A DNA stretch of 64,000 bases from Blautia luti (GTDB lineage: Bacteria; Bacillota; Clostridia; Lachnospirales; Lachnospiraceae), in assembly GCF_013304735.1 (NCBI RefSeq), contig NZ_JAAITI010000006.1:1-64000 (forward strand), given 5' to 3'. The notes below the pieces were generated by a model, which did no database searches, was not told where the DNA came from, and worked only from the letters and a program-made list of their open reading frames with translations. Shown one piece after another: positions 8,801-16,380 of the stretch (positions are counted from its first letter, which is position 1; each line of letters opens with the position of its first letter). A program made the translations under genes and the position numbers.

Positions 8801-9628
8801 TTCCTCTCCACGAACAATATTTACCTGATAATTTCCATCTGCATCTTCTGTTTTCTCTGTTCCATCTGTAAAAGAGTCGTCTGTCGCCTCTGGCATTTCT
8901 TCCGGATCTGTATCTGTAATTTCTTCAAATGTGCTGTCTGTATCCGGATTATCATCTATGGCAGGTTCTTCTGTTGAAACTTCCTCAGACGGGTTTTCCG
9001 GGATTGGTGTATCTATTGGCTCTTCCTCAACCGGAATTTCTGTCGGAGTTACTTCTTCATAGATTTCATCCTCTGACGGAATTTCTACATTTACCTCATC
9101 CTGCACAGGTTCTTCACTCTCTGCAGTGCCTATGGCTGGTTCCTCGCCTTCTGCTTCATTCTCATCTTCCTGGTTGCTTACAGATTCCTGATTCTCAGAT
9201 TCAGCAACCTGCACCACCGCTTCCTTTACAATCAGCTTACGATTGATCTGATAAATTGGGTGGCCACTTACTGGCTCTACATAATAAACAGCTTTGTATG
9301 TATCTTCGTAATCTGTTGTAAAATCCTGCTTTTCCTCATTTTTTGCCTCATGGAAAGTGATCTTCACCTTTTTTTCATCTGGTATTTCCAGTCCGGTAAA
9401 ATCTTTCTCCACTTCAAAAATACTGCCTGTTTCCAGTTCCAGATCTTTTGCTTTTACCACCTCATCTGCATCAAGTTCATTTTTTACCTCTTCGTATAAC
9501 GGTGGCTCTTCTGGCACTGGCACTACATCTGCCGCATAGGACAGTATTGGAGATAGAATTGTAGATAACACTGTAAGCATTGCCAAGAATCCCGACAAAA
9601 ATCTTCTCATATTTTTTTTATTCTTCAT
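2891..9628 (-). CDS. Giant cell-wall-anchored thioester/Cna-B repeat adhesin
   Basis: A 2245-residue surface protein. It has a signal peptide (residues 1 to about 33), an acidic E/P/T-rich stalk (about 140 to 260), and a thioester-type domain (about 385 to 560) with NAYCMQH holding the likely thioester Cys near 421 and RAMQHYLVDYLYDG with the partner Gln near 489. About fourteen Cna-B/SpaA repeats follow, with recurring KKD...AVYGVY and AP.GY motifs, expected to carry Lys-Asn isopeptide bonds. The C-terminus has SPKTGDN, a hydrophobic helix and KRKRK, a sortase anchor with Ser instead of Leu. It probably binds a host or partner surface covalently and may aid conjugation by mating-pair contact; this is inferred. 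The start overlaps the topoisomerase stop by 11 bp. Confidence 0.85.
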   Translation of the reverse strand: MKNKKNMRRFLSGFLAMLTVLSTILSPILSYAADVVPVPEEPPLYEEVKNELDADEVVKAKDLELETGSIFEVEKDFTGLEIPDEKKVKITFHEAKNEEKQDFTTDYEDTYKAVYYVEPVSGHPIYQINRKLIVKEAVVQVAESENQESVSNQEDENEAEGEEPAIGTAESEEPVQDEVNVEIPSEDEIYEEVTPTEIPVEEEPIDTPIPENPSEEVSTEEPAIDDNPDTDSTFEEITDTDPEEMPEATDDSFTDGTEKTEDADGNYQVNIVRGEEFHIELNHEDGQYQPGETVVFSGDMPQGSLIAVGTTKVQANQTENTEDLLYSEVTYHEESDKFSFEMPADDIDLSVSMDQAENGIMLLATDTPWDDATNIEANKYYYYSDGQLHPFDTVMGQGGNDSYKYVRYKAGGKTYTVNAYCMQHSMQSPPSGTTYKNMVELDEGGDDKYLRKALFYGYGGPGWGHTFNGYNVKSIMEKYGCSSETRAMQHYLVDYLYDGESGFGGALSTTAKNMLKEIKAALAKMPDPTAMKLLPGLSVNATGKETESFTWKANEAFTITIHLENGVSLVNETTGKTASGNVTVKGGEKFHLVATTANMGSLKGKYAITSNFPLDFHAMLLKLESSQDIGFGYYTDSSDLQITVDWPEEAVIEITKKDGDTGKNLAGAVYGVYSDNACTKLIVKMPPTDSNGSSRVTLTKTQDTVYLKEITAPEGYVVQASSYGVKLVVGSTTKQTVTDKEQKGNLTVYKEGEVFVGAVSDENGTSFQYEKRRQKGAVYNVYAAEDIVTAGGKTVYKKGAEVAKNLITGEDGSVTVKNLPLGSYNVTEAQAPENFYNAKETKKVTISYAGQTAEAAFSETTFTNDRQKAVVQVIKKDKDTENTLSGGHFALFAAQDMKTVDGKVAVKKDALIETAITGTDGKATFKADLPVGFSYYVKEVQAPAGYVRNEKDTYSFQFSYTNDEQAKISFSHTFVNDRVSAAISLNKKDAETKENKAQGDASLENAVYGLYARNDITHPDGKTGVIYKAGSQIGTLTTDKEGKARIENLYLGEYYIKEITPSVGYLADEHEYDLVCSDEGDLTAVVEKECTSLETVKKQPFELIKAANNGDTDAALLSGAGFSAYLVSSLVVKEDENYDFSSAEPVVIGENGATEIFTNEKGYVKSIAIPYGTYLVRETTTPHNYKPVDDFIVRITENKPTEPQTWRVLLDKEFSAKLKIIKQDDETKKSVLIPGTEFKIYDMDHEKYVEQVTTYPTTVTHISYFTDTDGYLILPQNLKIGHYRIEEVTAPDGYTINKNYVEIQVDTNTLYQTDPVSGDAIIEVVYENHPVKGKLTVQKKGEVLSTYKNDFKYEVQNLSGAVYEVYAAEDIYTADFQKDDTGKRILKYAKGEKVAELTTDESGKAELDNLPLGEYKVVEKTAPEGFVLNEEEQKISFVYADQDTPVISQSAEFINDRQKVEVSVVKKDAENEKGLSGAEFGLYAKEDIKAGDKVLVKADELLTKAVTGEDGKTVFEQDLPFGTYYIKELAAPDGFVSSDEQIEVTAKYQGQEVKTVKLETVFKNEPTTTEFTKSDITTGVELDGATLTVLDSDGKEVEKWTSVKGKAHVIKRLHVGKTYTLREEFAPYGYLQAEEVKFTVSDTADVQKVEMKDAVPVGRIIINKKGEFVKEVTWKDMLAGGMDAAFGYVTGSLKDVTFEIYAAEDIKAADGESSDYYKKDELVATITTDALGYARSEDLPLGKYYVKEKETADGYVLDGEIREVDLTYRDQNTPVVTYDEDWQNNRQKAKVTVVKKEKNTDRVLEGGVFALYTKNDILNAEGEVILKADTMIEQKATDQDGRIVFTADLPINGSYYVKEVQAPAGFVTTEEIKEFDFAYAGEEVAEVSFEFTYEDEPTTFEITKSDLTTGEELPGAKLKVFDSEGNVVDEWTSGSTPHIIKELEVGKKYTLTETIPADGYATAESITFVVENTADIQKVEMQDDTTKILISKVDMTDGSSEVKGAKLYILNENQEVMESWTSGDQPHYVEKLSVGTYTLLEETAPKGYIVANKVTFEVKDTGDVQGAKMEDEQAMGKVILNKTDKDTKKPMKGVEFALCDSKGKVLETLVTDSAGHAESKNYPIATFKNGQYKKAITYILKETKTLDGYQLDETEHKIQFEYVNDRTPVIEYTLDLTNKKAPEKDTPETSENQGVSTPGSHGSDAASVSNSPKTGDNTNIAIFVLALAVSAGCLGTVVTVKRKRK

Positions 9629-11720
9629 TCTTTTTTCCTTTCTTCCGTTCCGGGAAAATCAACTGAAACTTTGGATTTCCGGTTTCTGAAACCTCCATCT
9701 TTATAGTTGCTTCATACTTCCTTTTTGTTTTCTCTGATACCAGATCTTTGAAATGCACCTGCTTCTCACTCAGCAGCTTCCTGACAGTTGCTTCATCAAG
9801 CGTTTTTCCCTGACTCTCAAAAAATCGGTTATTTTTCCATAAAGTAAAACTGCAATCACTTCCTGAACAATAATAATTTCTCTTTCCCACATAAACCTTA
9901 TTGCCGCATCTAGGGCATTTTCCAATTTCTTTCCGACCATCTGAAAATAGTTTCTGGTATTCTTCCACTGGCTGTCCATTATCACTTACCAATTTGGAAA
10001 CCATTTTTTCAATTTCGAAGAGAAATTCTTCTACATTTTTCTGGCCTCTGGAAATCAGTGTCAGATCATTTTCCCATTCTGCTGTAAGTTTTGGTGATTT
10101 GATCATTTCCGGAAGAATCCTGATCAGATTTCTTCCATCTGCTGTAGGTAATATCTGCTTCTTTTTACGCTCAATAAAGCCTTTCTCAATCAGTTTTTCA
10201 ATAATCGCTGCCCTGGTAGCCGGAGTTCCAAGCCCTTTTCTCTCTGCGTCTTCTATCGTATCCGAGCTTCCAGCGTGTTCCATGGCACTAAGGAGCGTAT
10301 CCTCCGTATAATGTTTCGGCGGTGCTGTAAAATGTTCACTAAATTTTACAACAACACATTCAAATACCTGTCCTATTTTTATATCTGGAAAATCACTTTC
10401 CTCCTCTTCTGGCTTTTCTGCATTTTTCCCATATGATTTAAAGAACCGTTCTTCCAGTTCTTTCCATCCATATTGGAGAACATTCTTTCCAGATGCAGTA
10501 AACAGTTCTCCATGACAGGAAATTTCAGTCTTAATACTCTCATATATGTATTCCTGTTCCGATGCACATAATAACTTTGATGCAATCAGCATAAGAATTT
10601 CTTTTTCTCCACCCGGAAGTGCTTTTAAATCCGTGTTTGCAATTTCTACCGTTGGTATAATTGCATGATGATCTGATACCTTTTTGCTGTTTAAAAGTCT
10701 TTTTATCTCTGGTTCCGAACCCTTCATTGATATTTCTGGAAATACTCTATTTACCGCATCAATAACCAAAAACGCATTTTCTTCCATATCATCTGTAAGA
10801 TATTGGCTATCCGTCCTTGGATACGTCACCAGTTTCTTCTCATAAAGGCTTTGGGTATAGTCCAAGGTTTGCTGTGCCGTAAATCCAAGAAGACGATTTG
10901 CTTCCCTCTGTAATGTGGTCAGATCATATAATTTCGGCGGCTGTACCTTTTTCTTCTCTTTCTTTACTGAAAGAATCTGTGCAGTTTCATCCTTCATATC
11001 CTCCATCATCTGAACGGCAGCACTTTTCTCTTTTATCCGGTTGCTTACAGCATCCAATCCATCCATCAGAAGATGAACCAGATAATACTTCTCTTTCTGG
11101 AAGTTCTCGATGCTCTTTTCCCGTTCCACCAGCATTGCAAGTGTAGGTGTCTGCACCCGACCTACAATCAACCGATGGTGATACAGCACCGTAAACAGTC
11201 TGGTGGCATTAATTCCCACCAGCCAGTCTGCTTCACTTCTCGCCACCGCAGAATAATAAAGATTATCATATTCATGTCCATCTTTCATCTGCTGAAATCC
11301 TTCCAGAATTGCTTTTTCCTCCATGGAAGAAATCCACAGTCTTTTAAAGGGAAGTTTACATTCTGCCTGGTTATATACCAGACGGAAAATCAACTCCCCT
11401 TCTCTTCCTGCATCTGTTGCACATATAATTTCTGTGACATCTGCTCTGTGAAGCAGTTCCTTTAAAACCCGAAACTGCCCTTTGGTACTTTCTTTAATCT
11501 GATATTTCCAATTCTCCGGGATCATGGGAAGTGTTTCATATTTCCATGCTTTCCAGTCATACCGGTACTGATCTGCACTGGCCAGTTCAATCAAATGCCC
11601 AATACACCAGGAAACCAGATACTCTTTTCCTTCCAGATAGCCATCTTTTACGTTTGTGGCATGAAGCACCTTCGCAATGTTTCTGGCTACGCTGGGTTTT
11701 TCCGCAATTACAAGCTGCAA
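9618..11720 (-). CDS. topB: DNA topoisomerase III (type IA)
   Basis: About 700 residues. The N-terminal TOPRIM region starts MQLVIAEKPSVARNIAKVL, and the active-site tyrosine is in VTYPRTDSQYL near residue 300. A C-terminal zinc ribbon has CPRCGNKVYV and CSGSDC. I choose TTG 11720, eight bases after AAAGGAG, because it gives the family's usual MQLVIAEKP start; the GTG at 11741 adds seven residues and overlaps the ribosome site. TopB homologues are standard cargo of Clostridia ICEs and probably resolve DNA during transfer or replication. The gene ends overlapping the start of the adhesin, so the two are likely co-transcribed. Confidence 0.92.
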   Translation of the reverse strand: MQLVIAEKPSVARNIAKVLHATNVKDGYLEGKEYLVSWCIGHLIELASADQYRYDWKAWKYETLPMIPENWKYQIKESTKGQFRVLKELLHRADVTEIICATDAGREGELIFRLVYNQAECKLPFKRLWISSMEEKAILEGFQQMKDGHEYDNLYYSAVARSEADWLVGINATRLFTVLYHHRLIVGRVQTPTLAMLVEREKSIENFQKEKYYLVHLLMDGLDAVSNRIKEKSAAVQMMEDMKDETAQILSVKKEKKKVQPPKLYDLTTLQREANRLLGFTAQQTLDYTQSLYEKKLVTYPRTDSQYLTDDMEENAFLVIDAVNRVFPEISMKGSEPEIKRLLNSKKVSDHHAIIPTVEIANTDLKALPGGEKEILMLIASKLLCASEQEYIYESIKTEISCHGELFTASGKNVLQYGWKELEERFFKSYGKNAEKPEEEESDFPDIKIGQVFECVVVKFSEHFTAPPKHYTEDTLLSAMEHAGSSDTIEDAERKGLGTPATRAAIIEKLIEKGFIERKKKQILPTADGRNLIRILPEMIKSPKLTAEWENDLTLISRGQKNVEEFLFEIEKMVSKLVSDNGQPVEEYQKLFSDGRKEIGKCPRCGNKVYVGKRNYYCSGSDCSFTLWKNNRFFESQGKTLDEATVRKLLSEKQVHFKDLVSEKTKRKYEATIKMEVSETGNPKFQLIFPERKKGKKNEE

Positions 11721-11768
11721 TTTTCTATCTCCTTTCTGCACCTGTCGCTGTAATTAAGTGAAACAAAG

Positions 11769-13268
11769 TTATTCCTCTGATTCTTCGTCTTCTACTTCAC
11801 CTTCCATTTCATATTCTTCTAATTCTTCATCATCCTCACGAATTGTATCTTCTTCCTCCTCATCGTCGTCCTCGTCCTCTTCATAATCAAAAGAAGTATT
11901 TCTTCCTTTCATAAATTTCCAATAATAGTAAGCACCACAAACTCCTGCCAGAACCAGCAGCATTAATAAAATCGTGCCGGAATTATTGCTTTTCTTCTCA
12001 GGTTCTTCCTTTTCTTCCGGTATGATCGTAACTTCTGGTTCCGGTGTCTCTGTGATCTTCTCTGTTTCAAGTGGCAGTGCGGATTCTGCAATAGCCTGGT
12101 TCTGTGGAAGTGTGACCATGTTGGTATCCGTAAAGTTCAAAAGATCATTTTCGCCTACCTCTGTAAGAAGATAAACATTTTCATCCGTTTTATCCTTATC
12201 TACAATCAGATAAAAAACCTTATCACTTTTTGTCTTGATCGTATAAAATTCCTTTCCCCCTTTGTCCTGAACTGTTCCTGTTGTCATGCCGGAAGCAGAA
12301 CTTTCTCCCTGCACCCGTCCGGTATCTGCTTCTGTATCCGTTTCATTTCCTGTGTTTTCTGGTTCTGTTGGTGCAGTAGCAGTCTCGTTCGTTGTCTGAT
12401 GTTCCGTTACGGTTGCCGTAGCACTGGTGGGCTTACTTGCAGTTCCATCGGCTGGCAAAGAAGCTGCATTCTGCTCCGTTCCGGAAACCTCTGTATTCTC
12501 TTTTACTGCATCTGGATTTTCATAATAAGGGTTTCCTACTTTATAGATCTCTGACATATTTCCTGCTTTGTCTTTTGCCTGCAGGGTAAAGTATTCATAG
12601 GAAGTATCCACTTTTTGCAAACGGACATTTAACGTATTATTCGTCAGTTCTGTGAATTCATTTCCATTGACATACAAAGCAGCAATTCCCGATTCCGCAT
12701 CAACTCCCTGCACGATCAGTATCCCATTCTTCGCAGCCGCAATAATAGTTGGTTTGGTTTTATCAAAACACTCTATGTAACGATTCTGCTCATAAGTATT
12801 TCCATTCTGATCGGTAACTCTCACATAAACACTACAATTAGAAGAGATGGATACTTCCATATTTCCGGTTATGTCTGACCATCCTCCATTTTCTGAAAGT
12901 CTTGCTTCTACTTTTGCAATAGAAAAAGCACCTGTATTCTTTGTATCTTCCACTTGAATTTTTACGGTTGCCGTATCTGTCTGCCAGCCTTCGGGTTCTG
13001 TAAAGGTAATCCCTACTTCTGGTGTTTCCGTCACATCATTTCCTGCATCTTCCTGTGCCTGTTCCACTGGATCTGCATGAATTTCAACTTCTGATCCATC
13101 TGAAAAATCAACATCTTCCGGGCTGCTTTCTTCTGATGATTCCACTTCTACATTATCTGCCCATACAGTCAGACTTCCGGGCGAACTATAAAAGAAAGCT
13201 CCTGCCGGAAGTCCTGCTAACGTAGCTGCGGTTAAAAATACAGCTGCTCTTTTATGAAATTTCTTCAT
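11769..13268 (-). CDS. DUF4366 (CD1107-like) conjugative element membrane protein
   Basis: A 499-residue protein with a signal peptide (MKKFHKRAAVFLTAATLAG), an extracellular Ser/Thr/Glu-rich region, an Ig-like part around residues 90 to 260, a transmembrane helix near residue 430 (TILLMLLVLAGVCGAYYYW) and a very acidic cytoplasmic tail. This layout matches the CD1107/DUF4366 family of ICEs. The ATG at 13268 has AAAGGAG upstream and overlaps the end of the DUF4315 gene by 17 bp; the longer frame to 13331 lies wholly inside that gene. It sits among secretion genes and is likely a surface part of the transfer machine, although its exact role is unknown. Confidence 0.8.
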   Translation of the reverse strand: MKKFHKRAAVFLTAATLAGLPAGAFFYSSPGSLTVWADNVEVESSEESSPEDVDFSDGSEVEIHADPVEQAQEDAGNDVTETPEVGITFTEPEGWQTDTATVKIQVEDTKNTGAFSIAKVEARLSENGGWSDITGNMEVSISSNCSVYVRVTDQNGNTYEQNRYIECFDKTKPTIIAAAKNGILIVQGVDAESGIAALYVNGNEFTELTNNTLNVRLQKVDTSYEYFTLQAKDKAGNMSEIYKVGNPYYENPDAVKENTEVSGTEQNAASLPADGTASKPTSATATVTEHQTTNETATAPTEPENTGNETDTEADTGRVQGESSASGMTTGTVQDKGGKEFYTIKTKSDKVFYLIVDKDKTDENVYLLTEVGENDLLNFTDTNMVTLPQNQAIAESALPLETEKITETPEPEVTIIPEEKEEPEKKSNNSGTILLMLLVLAGVCGAYYYWKFMKGRNTSFDYEEDEDDDEEEEDTIREDDEELEEYEMEGEVEDEESEE

Positions 13269-13500
13269 TTTCTGTCTGCTCCTTTTCTCTGGTTTCCAAT
13301 ATCTTTTTTTGTTCCTCCTTGCTGATATCAATCATCAACTGAAGTTCCTCTGCGGAAACTCCATTGCTTCGGATAATTTTTAGATACTCCATATCCTCTG
13401 CCTGTTTCTTCTGTTCTTCCAGATCCCTTGCTTTTTTCTGTAGCTTTTCAATCTTAACGTAGGTTCTTGCAAGTTCTTCTTTTATTCGTTCAATGTTCAA
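13252..13500 (-). CDS. DUF4315 small coiled-coil ICE protein
   Basis: An 82-residue hydrophilic protein, almost wholly predicted coiled coil (MNIERIKEELARTYVKIEKL at the start; DLEEQKKQAEDME). It has the position and character of DUF4315 proteins, which lie between the NlpC/P60 hydrolase and DUF4366 genes in Clostridia ICEs. It begins 12 bp after the hydrolase stop. The function is unknown; a structural or scaffold role in the transfer complex is a guess. Confidence 0.8.
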   Translation of the reverse strand: MNIERIKEELARTYVKIEKLQKKARDLEEQKKQAEDMEYLKIIRSNGVSAEELQLMIDISKEEQKKILETREKEQTENEEIS

Positions 13501-13512
13501 ATACGCCCCTCC

Positions 13513-16353
13513 TTATGGCCTGCCAAAAGCATAAAAATGAGACTGCCAGTATGCAGAATTAATGGACGTATACTGAATTGGATTTCCACAATGGATCATC
13601 TGTCCATCTCCGGCATAAATTCCTACGTGGGTAACCGGCTCTCCCGCATCATACGTCCCAGTAAAAAAGATAATATCTCCTGGCCTTGCTTCTTCTGGTG
13701 ATACAGGCATACAAATGTCATAAATTCCCTGTGCAGTAAGTCTTCCCATATTGCAGACACCCGAATTGGTAAACACATAGCTTACAAAACCAGAACAGTC
13801 AAAAGAAGTCTCCGGGCTGGAACCGCCCCATACATACGGCATACCAAGATATTTGTCTGCTTCCGCAAATAATCTCCGCACAGTCTCATCATCATAACTG
13901 CCGCCTCCACCATACAGCCCGCTATCTCCGGTACTGATATAAAAAACAGGATTATAATATTCCCCATCTTTGACCAGTTCCAAATATAACTGGCTTCCGG
14001 TTGCACTTCCTGTACTTCCCGTTGTACCAATTACAGTATCTGTTGTTACTTCCTGACCATTTGCTACCGAAATGCTCTGCAGATAAGCGTATTTAATCTG
14101 CACACCTTTTTTATCCTGCGTAACTACATAATTTCCAAAAGTTCCGCTATATCCTACATCTACAACAAAACCATTCATCGCTGACTTCACTTCTGTTCCC
14201 TGTCGTACATTAACCGTCACACCTCTGTGAAGTTGTGTCTGCCCGGTTCCATTGTTTACAGAATACCCATAATAGGTACTGATATAGGCATACCAGTTTA
14301 ACTCAACCGGAGTTTTATATGTCTGTAAATTTCCTCTGTTGGAATAGACCTCTTCATAAATTTCCTGCTCATCCTCTTCCATTCTGGACAGAATAACACT
14401 TCTAAGCGGTTTTGCCTGAACAGAAACATTCAGTACATCTGCAGTTACTGTACGGGTAACTTCCACAGAGTTCTGATTGCCCTCTGCCAGAAAACATTCC
14501 CAGGTCTGATGACCATGTGCCTCAGCTACTGCGTGATTATCATAATAAACATCAAACTGGACACCATACTGGGCAAAGTTTCCAGTATCTTCTACGGTGT
14601 ACTCAATCCCATTCATCACCACTTTCGTCCCTATTGGAAGAAATGGGTTTGCAGCATCAACCGCAAGCGTATGATTAGCCTGTGGCATTGCCCCTGAAGC
14701 AGTCGGTCCTCCACTCCACACGCCACAGCAGATGGGACAGTTACAATATCCACTGGTCACAACATTTCCCAATGACTGCCCTACCTGTATCGTAGATGTT
14801 TCCTGCCGGGTTTCACTTTTTTCCTCTACGGTGATTCCGTACTGTAAAGAAAAAATTGTTTCCAGTTCTCCTTTTATCTCTTCAAACTTAAAATCCCCAT
14901 ACCTGGCAGTCAGATAACTGATCAATGTATGGGGATCATGGCCGATTTCACCAATGTTATATCTGTATTCATCTTTTCCTGGATACCGGGCTTCCATCTG
15001 GTTTATTTTCTGTTGAAGACTGGCTTCCAACTGCGTATAATACAACTCTGCTTTTTCAATTTCGTCCGGATCCGCAATGTAACTGGAAGCAATTACCGTA
15101 GAAATTCCATTAGAAAACATAGCCGAACAGGAAGCAAATCCTGTCATTACGGAAAGAAGCAAAATCAATAACAACCCCATTGAGATCAGAGTAGTTACAT
15201 TTCTTACAAATACCTCCTGTGCCTTTCTTGCAATTTTAGTAGCAAGATTTACTGACCGGATTGAGGTGTCTTTTGTTTCTTTTGCAATCTTCCCAGCCCG
15301 GTATGCCATCTGATACTCTCGCTTAATCCTCTGCTTCTGTATTAATTTTCTGATCAGCTTTTTCTGCATCTCTGGATGTTCTTCCAGATATTTCTGATAT
15401 TGATACCTTGCTGCACTCTTCCAGGCTCTTTGCTCTAAACGGTTTTCTTTATGTATCTGACTGCGGTTCTTCCGGATATTTCGACTGCTATGTTCCTGTA
15501 ATATCCACTCACTCGAACGCACCAGCTTATGTGCTGCATCTACAGCACTGTTTTCCTCTTCGTCTTCGCCTGCTTTCTGATATACTGCATTTTTTAATGC
15601 TTTCTTTGGAACAGAAGACAATGTTTTCTTTTTACCATCCGTTTTCCCTGTTTTTTTATCGAAATATAAATGATACTTTATCTTTGCCTTCTGTTCCTCA
15701 TTTGTTTTCTTGGTATAAACAGAATCTTTCGGGACTTGGTTCTGCCTTTCAGCTTCCAGTTTTCTTGCAGCCTTATCCACTTCCTGATAAGTTTTTATTG
15801 TTTTTCGGCTATATTTCTGCTTTCCTTTTTTTCGGTTTGTAGAAACATCATTCTTCTCTGCCTGAAAATGTCCTCCATCTGTTTCAGCCGAAGTTTTCTT
15901 TTCTTTCTTCAGACTTCCATCTGTCTCCAGTTTTCCAAACTGCAGTCTCTGCTGTTTCTTTTTCTGTCGCTGATACTGGCTCCTGTGTTTTTCTTTGCGC
16001 TCACGTATTTCTACCGCTGAATCCACAGATACACCTGCAGGCTTGTCCCGGTATCTGTACCGTCCCTGTGTTTTTCGTTTTCCCGGAGGACTGTTTGCAG
16101 CCTCTTCTTTTTTGGCAGGATTTCCCTCCTGAACTTTTTCGGAAAATTGTTTCTTTTCAGCTTTTTTATGAGAGTTTTTCTTCTTTTCAGAAGTAATAAA
16201 TGCCTGTTCTACATCCTTCTGTTTATAAGGCAACTCCTGATCGCTGTTTGTAACTTTTCTGGTCTCCTTTGTTGCAAGATTTTCCTCAACCAGACCATTT
16301 CTGGTCATACGGCTGACTTTCTTCTCTTTCGCCGTATATTTTTGTTTTCCCAA
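13513..16353 (-). CDS. Conjugative wall hydrolase: 3D, M23-like and NlpC/P60 domains
   Basis: A 946-residue CD1108-like protein. Residues 1 to about 380 are a long basic K/R/Q-rich cytoplasmic region, followed by one transmembrane helix (about 390 to 415). The outer part has a 3D-type domain near residue 540 (GYCNCPICCGVWSGGPTAS), an M23-like beta domain near 700 to 790, and a C-terminal NlpC/P60 domain with FDCSGF (catalytic Cys) and THVGIYAGDG (His). The M23-like part lacks the usual HxxxD and HxH zinc motifs (HRGVTV and QLYLELV instead), so it is probably only structural. It would open peptidoglycan for the secretion channel. The start is TTG 16353 after GAGGTGAGG. Confidence 0.88.
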   Translation of the reverse strand: MGKQKYTAKEKKVSRMTRNGLVEENLATKETRKVTNSDQELPYKQKDVEQAFITSEKKKNSHKKAEKKQFSEKVQEGNPAKKEEAANSPPGKRKTQGRYRYRDKPAGVSVDSAVEIRERKEKHRSQYQRQKKKQQRLQFGKLETDGSLKKEKKTSAETDGGHFQAEKNDVSTNRKKGKQKYSRKTIKTYQEVDKAARKLEAERQNQVPKDSVYTKKTNEEQKAKIKYHLYFDKKTGKTDGKKKTLSSVPKKALKNAVYQKAGEDEEENSAVDAAHKLVRSSEWILQEHSSRNIRKNRSQIHKENRLEQRAWKSAARYQYQKYLEEHPEMQKKLIRKLIQKQRIKREYQMAYRAGKIAKETKDTSIRSVNLATKIARKAQEVFVRNVTTLISMGLLLILLLSVMTGFASCSAMFSNGISTVIASSYIADPDEIEKAELYYTQLEASLQQKINQMEARYPGKDEYRYNIGEIGHDPHTLISYLTARYGDFKFEEIKGELETIFSLQYGITVEEKSETRQETSTIQVGQSLGNVVTSGYCNCPICCGVWSGGPTASGAMPQANHTLAVDAANPFLPIGTKVVMNGIEYTVEDTGNFAQYGVQFDVYYDNHAVAEAHGHQTWECFLAEGNQNSVEVTRTVTADVLNVSVQAKPLRSVILSRMEEDEQEIYEEVYSNRGNLQTYKTPVELNWYAYISTYYGYSVNNGTGQTQLHRGVTVNVRQGTEVKSAMNGFVVDVGYSGTFGNYVVTQDKKGVQIKYAYLQSISVANGQEVTTDTVIGTTGSTGSATGSQLYLELVKDGEYYNPVFYISTGDSGLYGGGGSYDDETVRRLFAEADKYLGMPYVWGGSSPETSFDCSGFVSYVFTNSGVCNMGRLTAQGIYDICMPVSPEEARPGDIIFFTGTYDAGEPVTHVGIYAGDGQMIHCGNPIQYTSINSAYWQSHFYAFGRP

Positions 16354-16380
16354 TGTACCTCACCTCTGCTTTTTTGTCCG

